Below, in pieces: positions 8,863 through 17,043 of a stretch of 64,000 nt of DNA. Below the pieces are notes generated by a model, which saw only the letters and a list, made by a program, of their open reading frames with translations, was not told the origin of the DNA and made no database searches. Each line of letters begins with the position of its first letter. Within the stretch, counting starts at the first letter, position 1. This stretch comes from Pseudomonas mangrovi. GTDB taxonomy: Bacteria; Pseudomonadota; Gammaproteobacteria; Pseudomonadales; Pseudomonadaceae. A program made the position numbers and the translations under genes. The DNA lies in the NCBI RefSeq assembly GCF_003052585.1, contig NZ_QASN01000002.1, positions 124,001 to 188,000 on the forward strand, written 5' to 3'.

Positions 8863-9195
8863 TCATCGGTCGGAGGCTAGCCTATCCTCTTGCGTCAGCA
8901 GACGGCAGCCCTCGCGCTCGCCGAGCCAGACGGCGCTGCGGGTAACGCCCAGGCCCGTGGCGCTGACCCGACGCGCCAGAGGATCGTCGGCCAGTGTTGC
9001 CGGCAGCCACTGTTTCACATAGCCGCGACAGTAGTCCTCGGGCATTCGCGCGACGTAGCGGCAGGAACAGTACTCCTTGGCCGTGAAGCTGCCGATGATT
9101 CCCGGAAAGGCTGCCAGATGAACGCGCTCGCGCCAGACCAGGACCGCCAGCATCAACACCGTCAGCAGCATCAGCCACTTGAACAGTCTTTTCAT
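8863..9195 (-). CDS. small membrane-anchored Cys-rich protein
   Basis: 110 residues with one N-terminal hydrophobic helix (FKWLMLLTVLMLAVLVW). A short exported domain follows, whose cysteines cluster in EYCSCRYVARMPEDYC with one more later (GCRLL). The ATG overlaps the stop of the upstream serine hydrolase as ATGA, so the two are coupled. Pseudomonas homologues are usually called hypothetical or, confusingly, amidase. The cysteines could form disulfides or bind metal or haem; unknown. Confidence 0.65.
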   Translation of the reverse strand: MKRLFKWLMLLTVLMLAVLVWRERVHLAAFPGIIGSFTAKEYCSCRYVARMPEDYCRGYVKQWLPATLADDPLARRVSATGLGVTRSAVWLGEREGCRLLTQEDRLASDR

Positions 9196-10280
9196 GGCTG
9201 AGCCTGCCTGCCATAGGCGGCGCGCGCCAGCGCCAGCAGGCGATTGGCATCGAAGCCCGGCTCACGGTCATCGGCGTAGCGCACCACCACCAGCCCTTCC
9301 GACGGCATTACATAGAGCCCCTGGCCCCAGTGACCGAGCGCGGCGAAGGTATCCTCAGGCGCATCCGGCCAGGGCCGCGGTTGCGCCGCTGGCGTGCGAT
9401 TCAGCCACCAGTGCCCGCCCGGCACGCCGCCCCCAGGACTCACTCCTTCACCGACGAAGGGCGTGCGCATGAAGCGCACCCAGTCGGCCGGCAGCAGTTG
9501 CGCCTCGCCCCAGCGCCCGTCGCGCTGCATCAGCAGGCCGATACGGGCCAGATCGCGGGCCGTCAGATAGACGTAGGAAGAAGCGATGAAACTGCCGCTG
9601 GCATCGCGCTCCCAGGTTGCGCTGCGAATCCCCAATGGTTCGAACAGTGCCTGCCAGGGGTAGTCGGCATGCCGCTCGCCGAGGCGCTCGCGCAGCATCG
9701 CGGCGAGCAGGTTGCTGTCGCCACTGGAATAACGGAAATGCGTGCCGGGGGCATGTAACTGGGGATGGTCTGCGGCAAAGGCACCCATGTCGGCCCGGCC
9801 GCGGGTGTAGAGCATCGCCACGACCGAGGAGCGCAGCGGGGCGAATTCGTATTCCTCCTGCCAGTCGAGCCCGGACGCCCAGTTGAGGACATCGCGGATG
9901 CGCACCTGCGGATGTTTCTGCATCGGTGCGTAGTGCCGTGCCAGCGGATCATCCAGCCGCAGCAATCCCTGGTCGGCCGCCCGCGCCAGCACGCAGGCGA
10001 ACAGGCTCTTGCTGGCCGACCAGATCAGGTGCGGCGTACTCGCCTCGGTGGCGCCGGCGTAGGCCTCGTGCACGATGACCCCGTCGCGCACCACCAGCAG
10101 CGCATCGCTGCGAATGCCGGTGCGCGTCCTGTCATCCCGCGCAGGGAATGCGTAGGCCTGCAGCGCCTGGGCCGCGGTACTGTCCGCCAGCTGCACCGGC
10201 CACTGCGGCGACGGCCAGCGTTCGGCACCCAGCGCAAGGCTGCTGCACAGCAGTAAAAACAGGCACGACAGGCGCGGCAT
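9192..10280 (-). CDS. periplasmic serine hydrolase (class C beta-lactamase/6-aminohexanoate-hydrolase fold)
   Basis: 362 residues with a signal peptide (LSCLFLLLCSSLALGA). The catalytic S88-x-x-K91 is in IWSASKSLF, and a YSSG motif stands where the family has its catalytic tyrosine. The fold is that of S12 serine hydrolases: class C beta-lactamases, esterases, NylB. Without a KTG triad clearly visible it is more likely an esterase or amidase than an antibiotic-resistance enzyme. It is the first gene of a three-gene - strand unit with the Cys-rich protein and the PLD protein. Confidence 0.83.
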   Translation of the reverse strand: MPRLSCLFLLLCSSLALGAERWPSPQWPVQLADSTAAQALQAYAFPARDDRTRTGIRSDALLVVRDGVIVHEAYAGATEASTPHLIWSASKSLFACVLARAADQGLLRLDDPLARHYAPMQKHPQVRIRDVLNWASGLDWQEEYEFAPLRSSVVAMLYTRGRADMGAFAADHPQLHAPGTHFRYSSGDSNLLAAMLRERLGERHADYPWQALFEPLGIRSATWERDASGSFIASSYVYLTARDLARIGLLMQRDGRWGEAQLLPADWVRFMRTPFVGEGVSPGGGVPGGHWWLNRTPAAQPRPWPDAPEDTFAALGHWGQGLYVMPSEGLVVVRYADDREPGFDANRLLALARAAYGRQAQP

Positions 10281-10341
10281 CGACGGCTCCCTCCAGCATG
10301 GATCGCCGGAAAGCTAGCACGCCGAAGATGACCGCCTCGCG

Positions 10342-11127
10342 TCAGCGCACCAGTTGGTAGTGCTCCGGCCCGAGCAGGTCGATGCCGCACTCCAGGTTCT
10401 CGATCCAGTCGAGGAAGGCGCCGATCGCCGCCTTGCCGACGAAGGGCCTGCCGTGCTGCGGCACCAGCATCTCCACGTCCATCTTGCGCACCATCTGCGC
10501 CCAGAGCGCGGTGACCTTGCGGCTGGCCATGTAGCGGCGGTGGAAGGCCTCCATGTGTGGCACGTGGGCGGCAAAGTCTTCCACGGGGCTCGCGTCCTCG
10601 ACCATCGAGGCGCCCATGTCGCCGGAAAACAGGATCTTGCTCAGCGGGTCGTACAGCTGGAAGTTGCCCACCGAGTGCAGGAAGTGCGCCGGCACCGCGA
10701 TCAGCTGGCTCTTGCCCAGCGGGATGCGCGCGCCGATATCCGGCAGGGCGATGATTCGCTCGTAGGTGGAGATACCATGGCTCATCGCCAGGTAGCTGGC
10801 GGTGAGATGGGGCAGGAAGCGCGCCCAGAGCTTGGAGCAGATCACCTTGGCGCGGGTGTGCAGCAGCCACTTGTCCAGCGAGGCGATGATGTCCGGGTCC
10901 TGGTGCGAGGCGAAGATGAAGGTCAGGTCCTGCAGCGGAATGCGCTTGGACAGTTCCAGCGACAGCGGCGTGTAGGTCAGATCACCGCCCGGATCGAGCA
11001 GCAGGTGCTGGTCGTGATCGGTGATCAGGAACTGGTTGGACTGCACGCCATCGCCGCTGACGAGATCGTCGAACAGCAGGCACTGGTGTTTACCGTTATC
11101 GAACAGGACTCTCGGCTCGCGACGCAT
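10342..11127 (-). CDS. MBL-fold metallohydrolase, flavodiiron (ODP) type
   Basis: 261 residues of metallo-beta-lactamase fold resembling the oxygen-binding diiron domain of flavodiiron proteins. Metal ligands appear in ASHQDPD (H75, D77, D79), PAHFLHS, FSGDMG and PQHGRPF. There is no flavodoxin or rubredoxin domain, so it is a stand-alone diiron module that would need an external electron donor if it reduces O2 or NO. The start ATG at 11127 is followed at once by RREPRVLFD. The gene stands alone between the serine hydrolase unit and cytochrome b561. Confidence 0.82.
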   Translation of the reverse strand: MRREPRVLFDNGKHQCLLFDDLVSGDGVQSNQFLITDHDQHLLLDPGGDLTYTPLSLELSKRIPLQDLTFIFASHQDPDIIASLDKWLLHTRAKVICSKLWARFLPHLTASYLAMSHGISTYERIIALPDIGARIPLGKSQLIAVPAHFLHSVGNFQLYDPLSKILFSGDMGASMVEDASPVEDFAAHVPHMEAFHRRYMASRKVTALWAQMVRKMDVEMLVPQHGRPFVGKAAIGAFLDWIENLECGIDLLGPEHYQLVR

Positions 11128-11215
11128 GGCAACCTCGACAGGAAAATGCCACGCATGCTAACGATCCGCCCCGGCAAACCCACTGACCTGGATCAACGGG
11201 CCGCCGGGGGCTGGC

Positions 11216-11758
11216 TCAGAGCGGGCGCTGTTTGCCGAGCATCGCCTCGAGCACGCCGTCACGGCGGATCAGGCCGTGATACAGGCCGGCAGCCAGGTGC
11301 AGCAGGATGGTCGCGAACAGCGTGTAGGCGAGCCAGGCATGCGCCTCGCGCAGCAGGCTGTAGTGCCCGGCGTTTTCTGCCAGCAGTGCCGGCAGCGGCC
11401 ACTGGCCAAACAGCACCAGCGGGTACCCGGCGGCCGACTGCATCGCCCAGCCCACCAATGGCTGGGCGAACATCAGCGCATACAGCAACCAGTGCGAGGC
11501 GTGCGCCGCCAGCTTCTGCACGCCGGGCATGTCGGCGGGCAACGGCGGCGTCGGCAACAGCAGGCGCAGGACCAGGCGCAGACAGACCAGCGCCAGCAGC
11601 ACTACCCCAAGACTCTTGTGCCAGGCGACCAGCGTCGGCTGGCTGCCCTCCACGCTGGCGACCATGCCGACGCCAACGAACAGCATGCCCAGCAGGGCGA
11701 CGGCCATCAGCCAGTGCAGCAGGCGCAGCGGCCAGGGAAAGATCTGCGGACGACTCAT
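11216..11758 (-). CDS. cytochrome b561-type membrane haem protein
   Basis: 180 residues with four hydrophobic helices: LLHWLMAVALLGMLFVGVG, VVLLALVCLRLVLR, HWLLYALMFAQPLVGW and LAYTLFATILLHLAAGLY. Conserved histidines (LLHW, AWHKS, SHWLLY, LLHLAAG) are suited to bind two b haems. It would carry electrons from quinol to the periplasmic face. The start overlaps the catalase stop as ATGA, and the pair is divergent from an ECF sigma factor, a layout I recall for the ECF26 group. Confidence 0.88.
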   Translation of the reverse strand: MSRPQIFPWPLRLLHWLMAVALLGMLFVGVGMVASVEGSQPTLVAWHKSLGVVLLALVCLRLVLRLLLPTPPLPADMPGVQKLAAHASHWLLYALMFAQPLVGWAMQSAAGYPLVLFGQWPLPALLAENAGHYSLLREAHAWLAYTLFATILLHLAAGLYHGLIRRDGVLEAMLGKQRPL

Positions 11759-12822
11759 GGCTTGGCTCCTTGCTCGGGTTGCGCGGCGGCTTGCGGAGCG
11801 CCTTCGCGGGTGCGGCGGCGGAAGGACTCGGCATAGGCCGAGGAGCGTGCACGCAGGATCGGGTCGGCCGAGGCCTGGATGCCGCTCGGCAGCACCAGCG
11901 GATCGAAGTTGACGTCCTGGCAGGCGCCCCCCAGCTGCGCCTCGGCGCGTTCGATGACCACGACACCGGCCTCGAGCTGAGCCCGCTCGGCTGGCCAGGC
12001 CTGGCTCGAATCGGCCACCGGGTCATCGGGCTCGGCCAGCGTCAGCAGCAGTTGCCAGCGCGCCGGCTGCTGCGCCAGGCGAGCGGAGAACTCCTGCTGC
12101 AGCTGGTTCGGATCGCCATCGGGCTGCAGCGGTTCGGCCTCGGCAAGCGGTTGCAACGCCCAGCGCACCGGCTGGATGCTGCCGTCGGCGGCGATCAGAT
12201 TGAAGGCATGAATGCCGTGGTAGCGGGTGGTGGCAAAACTGCTGCTCGGCTGATTGCTCGCGGCCCAGCGCAGGAAGCTCGCGCTCTCCGGGTGCTTGGC
12301 GAAGAAGGCCTGCATGGTCGCCGGATCGGGCTTGCCGGTAGCAGGATCCGGACGCATCGCCCCGACCTGCTCGAAGAACGCCTCGGGGGTGCCTACCGGC
12401 AGCACTGGCGGGGTGTTCATCGCCGTGCGCCACTGCTCGCCATTGCTCTGTTCGATCAGCAGCGCCAGGCTGCGCACCGGCGAGGCGATGTCCGGCGTGT
12501 GCGGACTGCCGCTGCCGATCGACAACCGCGCCAGTACCGGCAGCCGGCCGGGCTGGAACACCTCGGCGGTCGACAACCCGGCCGCCGCCCCGCTGCTTTC
12601 GAACCAGCCGCTGACGCACAGACCCTTGGCATGCGCGCGGCGATAGCCGGGGTGCACGCCGCCGTTTTCCTCGAAGCGATCGACGAAGGCCTGGGCGCTC
12701 AGCCGCTGTGGTCCGACCCAGCCGGCGGTCCAGGCGAAGCCTGCGGCCAGTCCGGTGACCACCACGCCGATGACGCCAAACCGGAGCAGCTGGCTGCTGG
12801 CTGGCAGGGGGGAATGCTTCAT
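11755..12822 (-). CDS. SrpA-like catalase family peroxidase, membrane-anchored
   Basis: 355 residues. An N-terminal membrane helix (LLRFGVIGVVVTGLAAGFAW) places the enzyme on the periplasmic side. The minimal catalase core starts at FVDRFEENGGVHPGYRRAHAKG (distal His) and includes ATTRYHGIHAF (haem-side region). It is shorter than a classical catalase, as in the SrpA group, which acts mainly as a peroxidase. The start is taken at MKHSPLP (12822) rather than an extended reading. It would receive electrons from, or be partnered with, the coupled cytochrome b561. Candidate ECF promoter at 12859-12883. Confidence 0.85.
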   Translation of the reverse strand: MKHSPLPASSQLLRFGVIGVVVTGLAAGFAWTAGWVGPQRLSAQAFVDRFEENGGVHPGYRRAHAKGLCVSGWFESSGAAAGLSTAEVFQPGRLPVLARLSIGSGSPHTPDIASPVRSLALLIEQSNGEQWRTAMNTPPVLPVGTPEAFFEQVGAMRPDPATGKPDPATMQAFFAKHPESASFLRWAASNQPSSSFATTRYHGIHAFNLIAADGSIQPVRWALQPLAEAEPLQPDGDPNQLQQEFSARLAQQPARWQLLLTLAEPDDPVADSSQAWPAERAQLEAGVVVIERAEAQLGGACQDVNFDPLVLPSGIQASADPILRARSSAYAESFRRRTREGAPQAAAQPEQGAKP

Positions 12823-12858
12823 CTGTTGGATTCCATGGTTGCACGCAGAAGACAGCAA

Positions 12859-12883
12859 GACGCCGCAGCCGCGGATTTATTCC
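12859..12883 (-). promoter_or_regulatory. candidate ECF-sigma promoter for catalase-cytochrome b561
   Basis: On the - strand GGAATAAA (12876-12883) is followed after exactly 13 bases by CGTC (12859-12862), a typical ECF -35/-10 pair. It lies about 37 bases upstream of the catalase start. The same arrangement faces the sigma gene on the other strand. Confidence 0.68.
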
Positions 12884-12892
12884 CGAACGCGC

Positions 12893-12917
12893 GGAATAAA
12901 ACTGCGCCGCCTGCGTC
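12893..12917 (+). promoter_or_regulatory. candidate ECF-sigma promoter for the sigma/anti-sigma operon
   Basis: GGAATAAA (12893-12900) is followed after 13 bases by CGTC (12914-12917), 35 bases before the sigma-factor ATG. The two -35 elements form a perfect 8-bp inverted repeat 9 bases apart with the divergent promoter. This implies autoregulation plus co-activation of catalase. Confidence 0.68.
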
Positions 12918-12952
12918 ACACTGCGCAGACCCATCCTGCGAGGAAACCCGCG

Positions 12953-13459
12953 ATGCTCGATGACGACGCCCTGCGCGAACTGCTGCCGCGCCTGCGCCGC
13001 TTCGCCCTGTGGCTGATCCGCGACCCGGCCAGCGCCGACGACCTGGTCCAGGCCAGCCTGGAAAAGGCGCTCAGTCGCTGGGCCGGCAAGCGCGCCGGGG
13101 GCGAGCTGCGCGCCTGGCTGTTCAGCATCCTCTACCGGCAGTTTCTCGACGGCCAGCGTCGCCAGCGGCGCCAGGCCGCGCTGCTGGCACTGCTCGGCCG
13201 CCAGCCGGAACAGGATTCGCCGCCGCCGGAGCAGGGTCTGCAGGCACACGCGACCCTGGCCGCCTTCGAGCAGTTGCCGGCCGAACAGCGCGCACTGCTG
13301 ATCCTGGTCGGCGTCGAGGGCCTGAGCTACGCCGAAGCCGCCTGCACCCTGGACATGCCGATCGGCACCGTGATGTCGCGACTGTCGCGCGCGCGCAAGG
13401 CCCTGCGCGCGCTGGAAGAAGGCGACACGCCCGGCCCGCGCCTGCGGAGGCAGAAATGA
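12953..13459 (+). CDS. ECF-subfamily RNA polymerase sigma factor
   Basis: 168 residues. Region 2 is near 10-75 (FALWLIRDPASADDLVQASLEKAL) and region 4 near 100-155 (LPAEQRALLILVGVEGLSYAEAACTLDMPIGTVMSRLSRARKAL). The start at 12953 has AGGAAA upstream at 12941-12946. It overlaps the anti-sigma gene as ATGA. Divergent catalase and cytochrome b561 genes point to peroxide or other oxidative stress as the signal, as in the ECF26-like arrangement (group assignment from memory). Confidence 0.92.
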   Translation: MLDDDALRELLPRLRRFALWLIRDPASADDLVQASLEKALSRWAGKRAGGELRAWLFSILYRQFLDGQRRQRRQAALLALLGRQPEQDSPPPEQGLQAHATLAAFEQLPAEQRALLILVGVEGLSYAEAACTLDMPIGTVMSRLSRARKALRALEEGDTPGPRLRRQK

Positions 13460-14211
13460 GCTTCCCGCATCCGCCCAGCGAGCAGGAGCTGCACGCCTAC
13501 GTCGACGGCCGCCTGAGCGGCGAACGCCGCCAGGCCCTGGAACGCTACCTGGCCGAGCATCCGGCGCTGGCCACCGAGTTGCAGGGCTGGCAGGAGGATA
13601 TCCGCCGCCTGCGTGCGGCGCTGGCCGACCCGACGCTGCTGAGCAGCAATCCCCGACTCGACCCCGTGTACATCCGCCAACACCGGCGCCAGCGTCGGCA
13701 GCGCCAGCTGGGTATCGCCGCCAGCCTGCTGCTGGCGGTTGTGCTGGGCCTGGGCGGCGGCTGGCAGCTACGCGATCGCGCGCTGCAGGCGAGCATTCCG
13801 CCGATGCAGGATGCGCTCGAGGCACACCGTTTGTTTGCTCTGCAGCAGACGCCCGCAGTGGACGTGCGCAGCGTCGACATAGCGGTGATGGAGCGATGGC
13901 TGCGCGACAACTTCGGCCACGTCGCCCACCTCGACGCCATGGTCGAGCGCGGCCTGACCCCGGTCGGTAGCCGTCTGCTGGTCAACGAGCAGGGCGCCGC
14001 GGCGCTGCTGCTGTTCGAAGATGCATCAGGCGAGCGGATCAGCCTCTATCTGCGCGCGCCTGGACAGCTCTACGGCACCATGCTGGTCGGCAATCGTGCG
14101 CAGGGCGAGTTGCAGACGCACTTCTGGTCGCGCGGCGGCTACAACTACGCGCTGGTCAGCCACGCCGGCGACCCGCGCGCGGATCAGTTGCAGCAGGCGC
14201 TGCGCCTCTGA
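13456..14211 (+). CDS. anti-sigma factor (single-pass membrane protein)
   Basis: 251 residues. The N-terminal cytoplasmic helical domain (EQELHAYVDGRLSGERR, ERYLAEHPALATEL) is typical of ECF anti-sigma factors. One membrane helix lies near 80-102 (LGIAASLLLAVVLGLGGGW) and a periplasmic domain follows. GGAGG at 13446-13450 precedes the ATG. It should hold the upstream-encoded sigma factor inactive until a signal is sensed. The zinc-binding HxxxCxxC motif of redox-sensing ZAS proteins is absent, so sensing is probably through the periplasmic part. Confidence 0.86.
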   Translation: MSFPHPPSEQELHAYVDGRLSGERRQALERYLAEHPALATELQGWQEDIRRLRAALADPTLLSSNPRLDPVYIRQHRRQRRQRQLGIAASLLLAVVLGLGGGWQLRDRALQASIPPMQDALEAHRLFALQQTPAVDVRSVDIAVMERWLRDNFGHVAHLDAMVERGLTPVGSRLLVNEQGAAALLLFEDASGERISLYLRAPGQLYGTMLVGNRAQGELQTHFWSRGGYNYALVSHAGDPRADQLQQALRL

Positions 14212-14217
14212 TCCGCG

Positions 14218-15105
14218 TCAGGCCTGGCCGGCCAGCGCCTGCCAGGCCTTGTCCAGCCGCGTCGCGCGCGCCGCGCGCGCCAGCTCGAGAATGCCGCGAT
14301 CACGCAGCCAGAGCTGATCGATCTGCGCCGGGCCCGCCGCCAGGGCGGCCTCCAGTTCGGGCTTGAGCGCGTCGAACTGTTCGAACAGGCCAGCCAGCAA
14401 CAGATGGGTGGATGCCGCGCCGGGTGCCTGGCGAGCCACTTCGGCAGCGCTGGCCAGCAGCGCCAGCAGGCGCAACTGCAGCGGACGCGGCCAGTCGCTG
14501 CGCTGCGCTGTGGCCAGCAACCAGGCGATCAGCGCGCTGTGTACATAGAGATCCTCCAGGCTGCGGAACGGCTTGACGTAGGCGTCCCAGCCATCGCCCG
14601 GCAGGCGCTCGGCCGGCGCGTCCTGCAACAGCAGGCGCGCATGCGGCACTTCGGGCATCAGGGCCAGGGCCGGCCCCTGCTCGAGCCGGACGCCGACGCC
14701 GTTACTCGACAGATGCAGCATCGCCAGCCGTGGTGCCTCGCCCTCGTGCTCCTCGCGCGCCGCCACCAGCAGCCAGTCCGCCGCCTCGGCCGCGGTGACG
14801 AAGCCCTTGCGCCCACTCACCAAGCCATCGGCAAAACGAGTCTGCAGTTCCGCCGGTCGCAGGCTGCGACCTTCGGTGGCGCAGAGCGCGCCCAGCCCAG
14901 CCGGCGCGGCCGGCCAGAGCGCACGCAGCGCCGCCTGGTAGCCGGCGAGAAAGGCCAGTCCCGGTGTGGCCGCCCGGTGGCCGCCCAGACAGGCCAGCAG
15001 GAACGGCTCGGCACCCGCATCAAGGCATAGACCGGCGAACCAGTCGCGCAGGCAGGCGGGTACGTCGGGCGCGGGAATGGGCGTCAGCAGGCGTTGCCAG
15101 GGCAT
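14218..15105 (-). CDS. acyl-CoA dehydrogenase-like protein
   Basis: 295 residues, shorter than the usual 380. The central part (GRKGFVTAAEAADWLLVAARE) matches the beta-barrel middle domain of acyl-CoA dehydrogenases, and a helical C-terminal region follows. The N-terminal helical domain is reduced, so FAD binding and activity are uncertain. The start at 15105 is fixed by GGAG about 7-10 bases upstream; an in-frame ATG at 15135 lacks a site. It is divergent from olsBA, with the candidate Pho boxes in the 127-base intergenic region. Confidence 0.72.
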   Translation of the reverse strand: MPWQRLLTPIPAPDVPACLRDWFAGLCLDAGAEPFLLACLGGHRAATPGLAFLAGYQAALRALWPAAPAGLGALCATEGRSLRPAELQTRFADGLVSGRKGFVTAAEAADWLLVAAREEHEGEAPRLAMLHLSSNGVGVRLEQGPALALMPEVPHARLLLQDAPAERLPGDGWDAYVKPFRSLEDLYVHSALIAWLLATAQRSDWPRPLQLRLLALLASAAEVARQAPGAASTHLLLAGLFEQFDALKPELEAALAAGPAQIDQLWLRDRGILELARAARATRLDKAWQALAGQA

Positions 15106-15124
15106 CGAAATCTCCTTTGGGGGG

Positions 15125-15164
15125 CTGTCACGCAAGCATCACCGAAATTTCACAGAGGTGCCAC
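15125..15164 (+). promoter_or_regulatory. candidate tandem PhoB boxes upstream of olsBA
   Basis: Four 7-mers ending in CAC repeat with an 11-base period: CTGTCAC (15125), GCATCAC (15136), ATTTCAC (15147) and GTGCCAC (15158). The first matches the Pho-box half site CTGTCAT closely, and 7-mers separated by 4 bases are the Pho-box geometry. A possible -10 (TACCTA) lies at 15171-15176. It suits olsBA, which phosphate limitation induces in P. aeruginosa. Confidence 0.62.
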
Positions 15165-15232
15165 GCCCGCTACCTAGCCTGAGCCTGCACAACACGCTCG
15201 ACCGGCCGCAACCGGTCCCTGGAGGCTGATAG

Positions 15233-15976
15233 ATGAACAAGATCGACACGCAAGGCGCACGTCGACTGCAGGCAGAACGACTGGAGGGCGCCGTCGCCCT
15301 GCGCGAGGCTCAGGCCCTGCGCTACGCAGTCTTTTCCAGCGAGTTCGAGGCACGCCTCAAGGGCGCCGAACTTGGCCTGGACATGGATGACTTCGATGCC
15401 CACTGCGCGCACATCGGCGTGCGCGACCTGAACAGCGGCAGGCTGGTCGCCACCACCCGTCTGCTCGACCACCAGGCCGCGCAGCGCCTCGGCGGCTTCT
15501 ACAGCGAAGAGGAATTCAGCCTGCATGGCCTGGCCCGTCTGGAAGGCCCGGTACTGGAGATCGGCCGCACCTGCGTCGCCCCGGAATACCGCAACGGCGG
15601 CACCATCGCCGTGCTCTGGGCGGAGCTGGCGGAGGTACTCAACGAAGGTGGCTACAGCTACCTGATGGGCTGCGCCAGCATCCCGATGAAGGATGGCGGC
15701 ATCCAGGCCGAGGCGATCATGCAGCGCCTGCGCGGCCGCTACCTGTGCAACGAGCACCTGCGCGCCGAACCGCGCACCCCGCTGCCGCGGCTGCAGGTGC
15801 CGGACAACCTCAGCGCCGAGATGCCGCCGCTGCTCAAGGCCTACATGCGCCTGGGGGCGAAGATCTGCGGCGAGCCCTGCTGGGATCAGGATTTCCAGGT
15901 CGCCGACGTGTTCATCCTGCTCAAGCGCGACCAGCTCTGTCCGCGCTACGCCCGGCACTTCAAGGCTGCAGTCTGA
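15233..15976 (+). CDS. olsB: ornithine N-acyltransferase OlsB
   Basis: 247 residues of the GNAT/autoinducer-synthase-like OlsB family. Conserved parts are the N-terminal [16 protein letters not shown], the acyl-carrier region [25 protein letters not shown], and [10 protein letters not shown]. It transfers a 3-hydroxyacyl group from ACP to ornithine, giving lyso-ornithine lipid. GGAGG at 15221-15225 precedes the ATG. It overlaps olsA by one base (TGATG). Regulation by PhoB is suggested by the upstream repeats. Confidence 0.9.
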   Translation: MNKIDTQGARRLQAERLEGAVALREAQALRYAVFSSEFEARLKGAELGLDMDDFDAHCAHIGVRDLNSGRLVATTRLLDHQAAQRLGGFYSEEEFSLHGLARLEGPVLEIGRTCVAPEYRNGGTIAVLWAELAEVLNEGGYSYLMGCASIPMKDGGIQAEAIMQRLRGRYLCNEHLRAEPRTPLPRLQVPDNLSAEMPPLLKAYMRLGAKICGEPCWDQDFQVADVFILLKRDQLCPRYARHFKAAV

Positions 15977-16746
15977 TGCGCAGGTTGCGCCTGTACGCAC
16001 GCCTGACACGGCTGCTGCTGGTGCTGGCTGCTGGCGCCGCGCTGGCCGCAAGCGTCAGCCTGCTGGAGAAGGTTGGCCGGACCCAGAAACTGGCGCTGCG
16101 CCAGCGTCTGAGCCGGCGCTTCATGGGCTGGCTGAGCGCGGCGCTACCGTTTCGCGTAAGGCTCAGCGGCGAGAAACCGCAGCAGCCGATGCTGTGGGTC
16201 GCCAACCACGTGTCATGGACCGACATCCCGCTGCTGGGCCAACTGCTGCCACTGTCCTTCCTGTCCAAGGCCGAGGTGCGCAACTGGCCGCTGGCCGGCT
16301 GGCTGGCCGAGCGCGCCGGCACCCTGTTCATCCGCCGCGGCGCTGGCGACGGCCTGCTGCTGAACCGGCAGATCGCCGAGCGCCTGCAGGACGGCTGCCC
16401 GCTGCTGGTGTTTCCCGAAGGCACCAGCACCACGGGCGAAAGCGTGCGCGCCTTTCACGGACGTCTGCTCGGCGGCGCCATCGAAGCGGGCGTGGCACTG
16501 CAGCCGGTAGCGGTGCGCTACCGGCGCAACGGCGAGCTCGATCCGCTGGCCCCCTTCGTCGGCGACGACGAGCTGACCGAGCATCTGCTGCGCCTGCTTG
16601 AGGCGGACGTCGGCGAGGTGCATATCCAGTTGCTGCCGCCGATCGAGACCCGGGACGGCGAGCGCTCGGCGCTCGCACGCCAGGCCCGTGCGGCCATCGA
16701 GACCGCGCTGAACGGGACGGACGAACAGATCGAACAGGCGGCCTGA
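15976..16746 (+). CDS. olsA: lyso-ornithine lipid O-acyltransferase OlsA (PlsC-like)
   Basis: 256 residues with an N-terminal membrane anchor and the two PlsC acyltransferase motifs: NHVSWTD (H78, D83) and FPEGTSTTGE near 138. It adds the second acyl chain to the OlsB product to make ornithine lipid, a phosphorus-free membrane lipid. The start overlaps the olsB stop. Taken alone it could be a lysophosphatidate acyltransferase; the coupling to olsB decides the name. Confidence 0.88.
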   Translation: MRRLRLYARLTRLLLVLAAGAALAASVSLLEKVGRTQKLALRQRLSRRFMGWLSAALPFRVRLSGEKPQQPMLWVANHVSWTDIPLLGQLLPLSFLSKAEVRNWPLAGWLAERAGTLFIRRGAGDGLLLNRQIAERLQDGCPLLVFPEGTSTTGESVRAFHGRLLGGAIEAGVALQPVAVRYRRNGELDPLAPFVGDDELTEHLLRLLEADVGEVHIQLLPPIETRDGERSALARQARAAIETALNGTDEQIEQAA

Positions 16747-16821
16747 TTCGGCCAACCGGTCCGGCGGTGAAGGCACATTGTAGGGCCTTGCGGCCCAACC
16801 TACGGACGGCCCAGGCCCGTC

Positions 16822-16853
16822 GGTGGACAAGGCTGCTCCGTTGTCCACCCTAC
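16822..16853 (-). repeat. GTAGGGTGGA-type hairpin repeat, copy 1
   Basis: A perfect 9-bp stem, GGTGGACAA (16822-16830) with TTGTCCACC (16841-16849), has a 10-base loop and ends in CCCTAC. Read on the - strand it begins GTAGGGTGGACAA, the same core as the copies at 16923, 50308 and 50364. It lies between olsA and acpH in 297 non-coding bases. Confidence 0.7.
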
Positions 16854-16922
16854 TTGGCTGATCCGATCCGGACCCGAGTCAGAAACCATTTTCGCAGCCT
16901 GCGGACGACGCGGCCGATCCTC

Positions 16923-16950
16923 GTAGGGTGGATGGTCGAAGCCATCCACC
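16923..16950 (+). repeat. GTAGGGTGGA-type hairpin repeat, copy 2
   Basis: GTAGGGTGGATGG opens the repeat. GGTGGATGG (16927-16935) pairs perfectly with CCATCCACC (16942-16950) across a 6-base loop. It is in inverse orientation to copy 1, forming a pair about 70 bases apart like other REP-type doublets. Confidence 0.7.
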
Positions 16951-17043
16951 AATTGATGGTGCTTACGCTGGAACCGGAACAGCGGCCGAATCAGGCCATA
17001 GCGCAGGATAGAAGCTGCGTCCAGGACGCCTACAGCGCCAGTG

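Noticed and set aside
10354..12963. 869-codon + strand open frame across the MBL, cytochrome b561 and catalase genes
   Set aside because: It runs opposite to three recognisable genes and through the divergent promoter region; no ribosome binding site or family signal.
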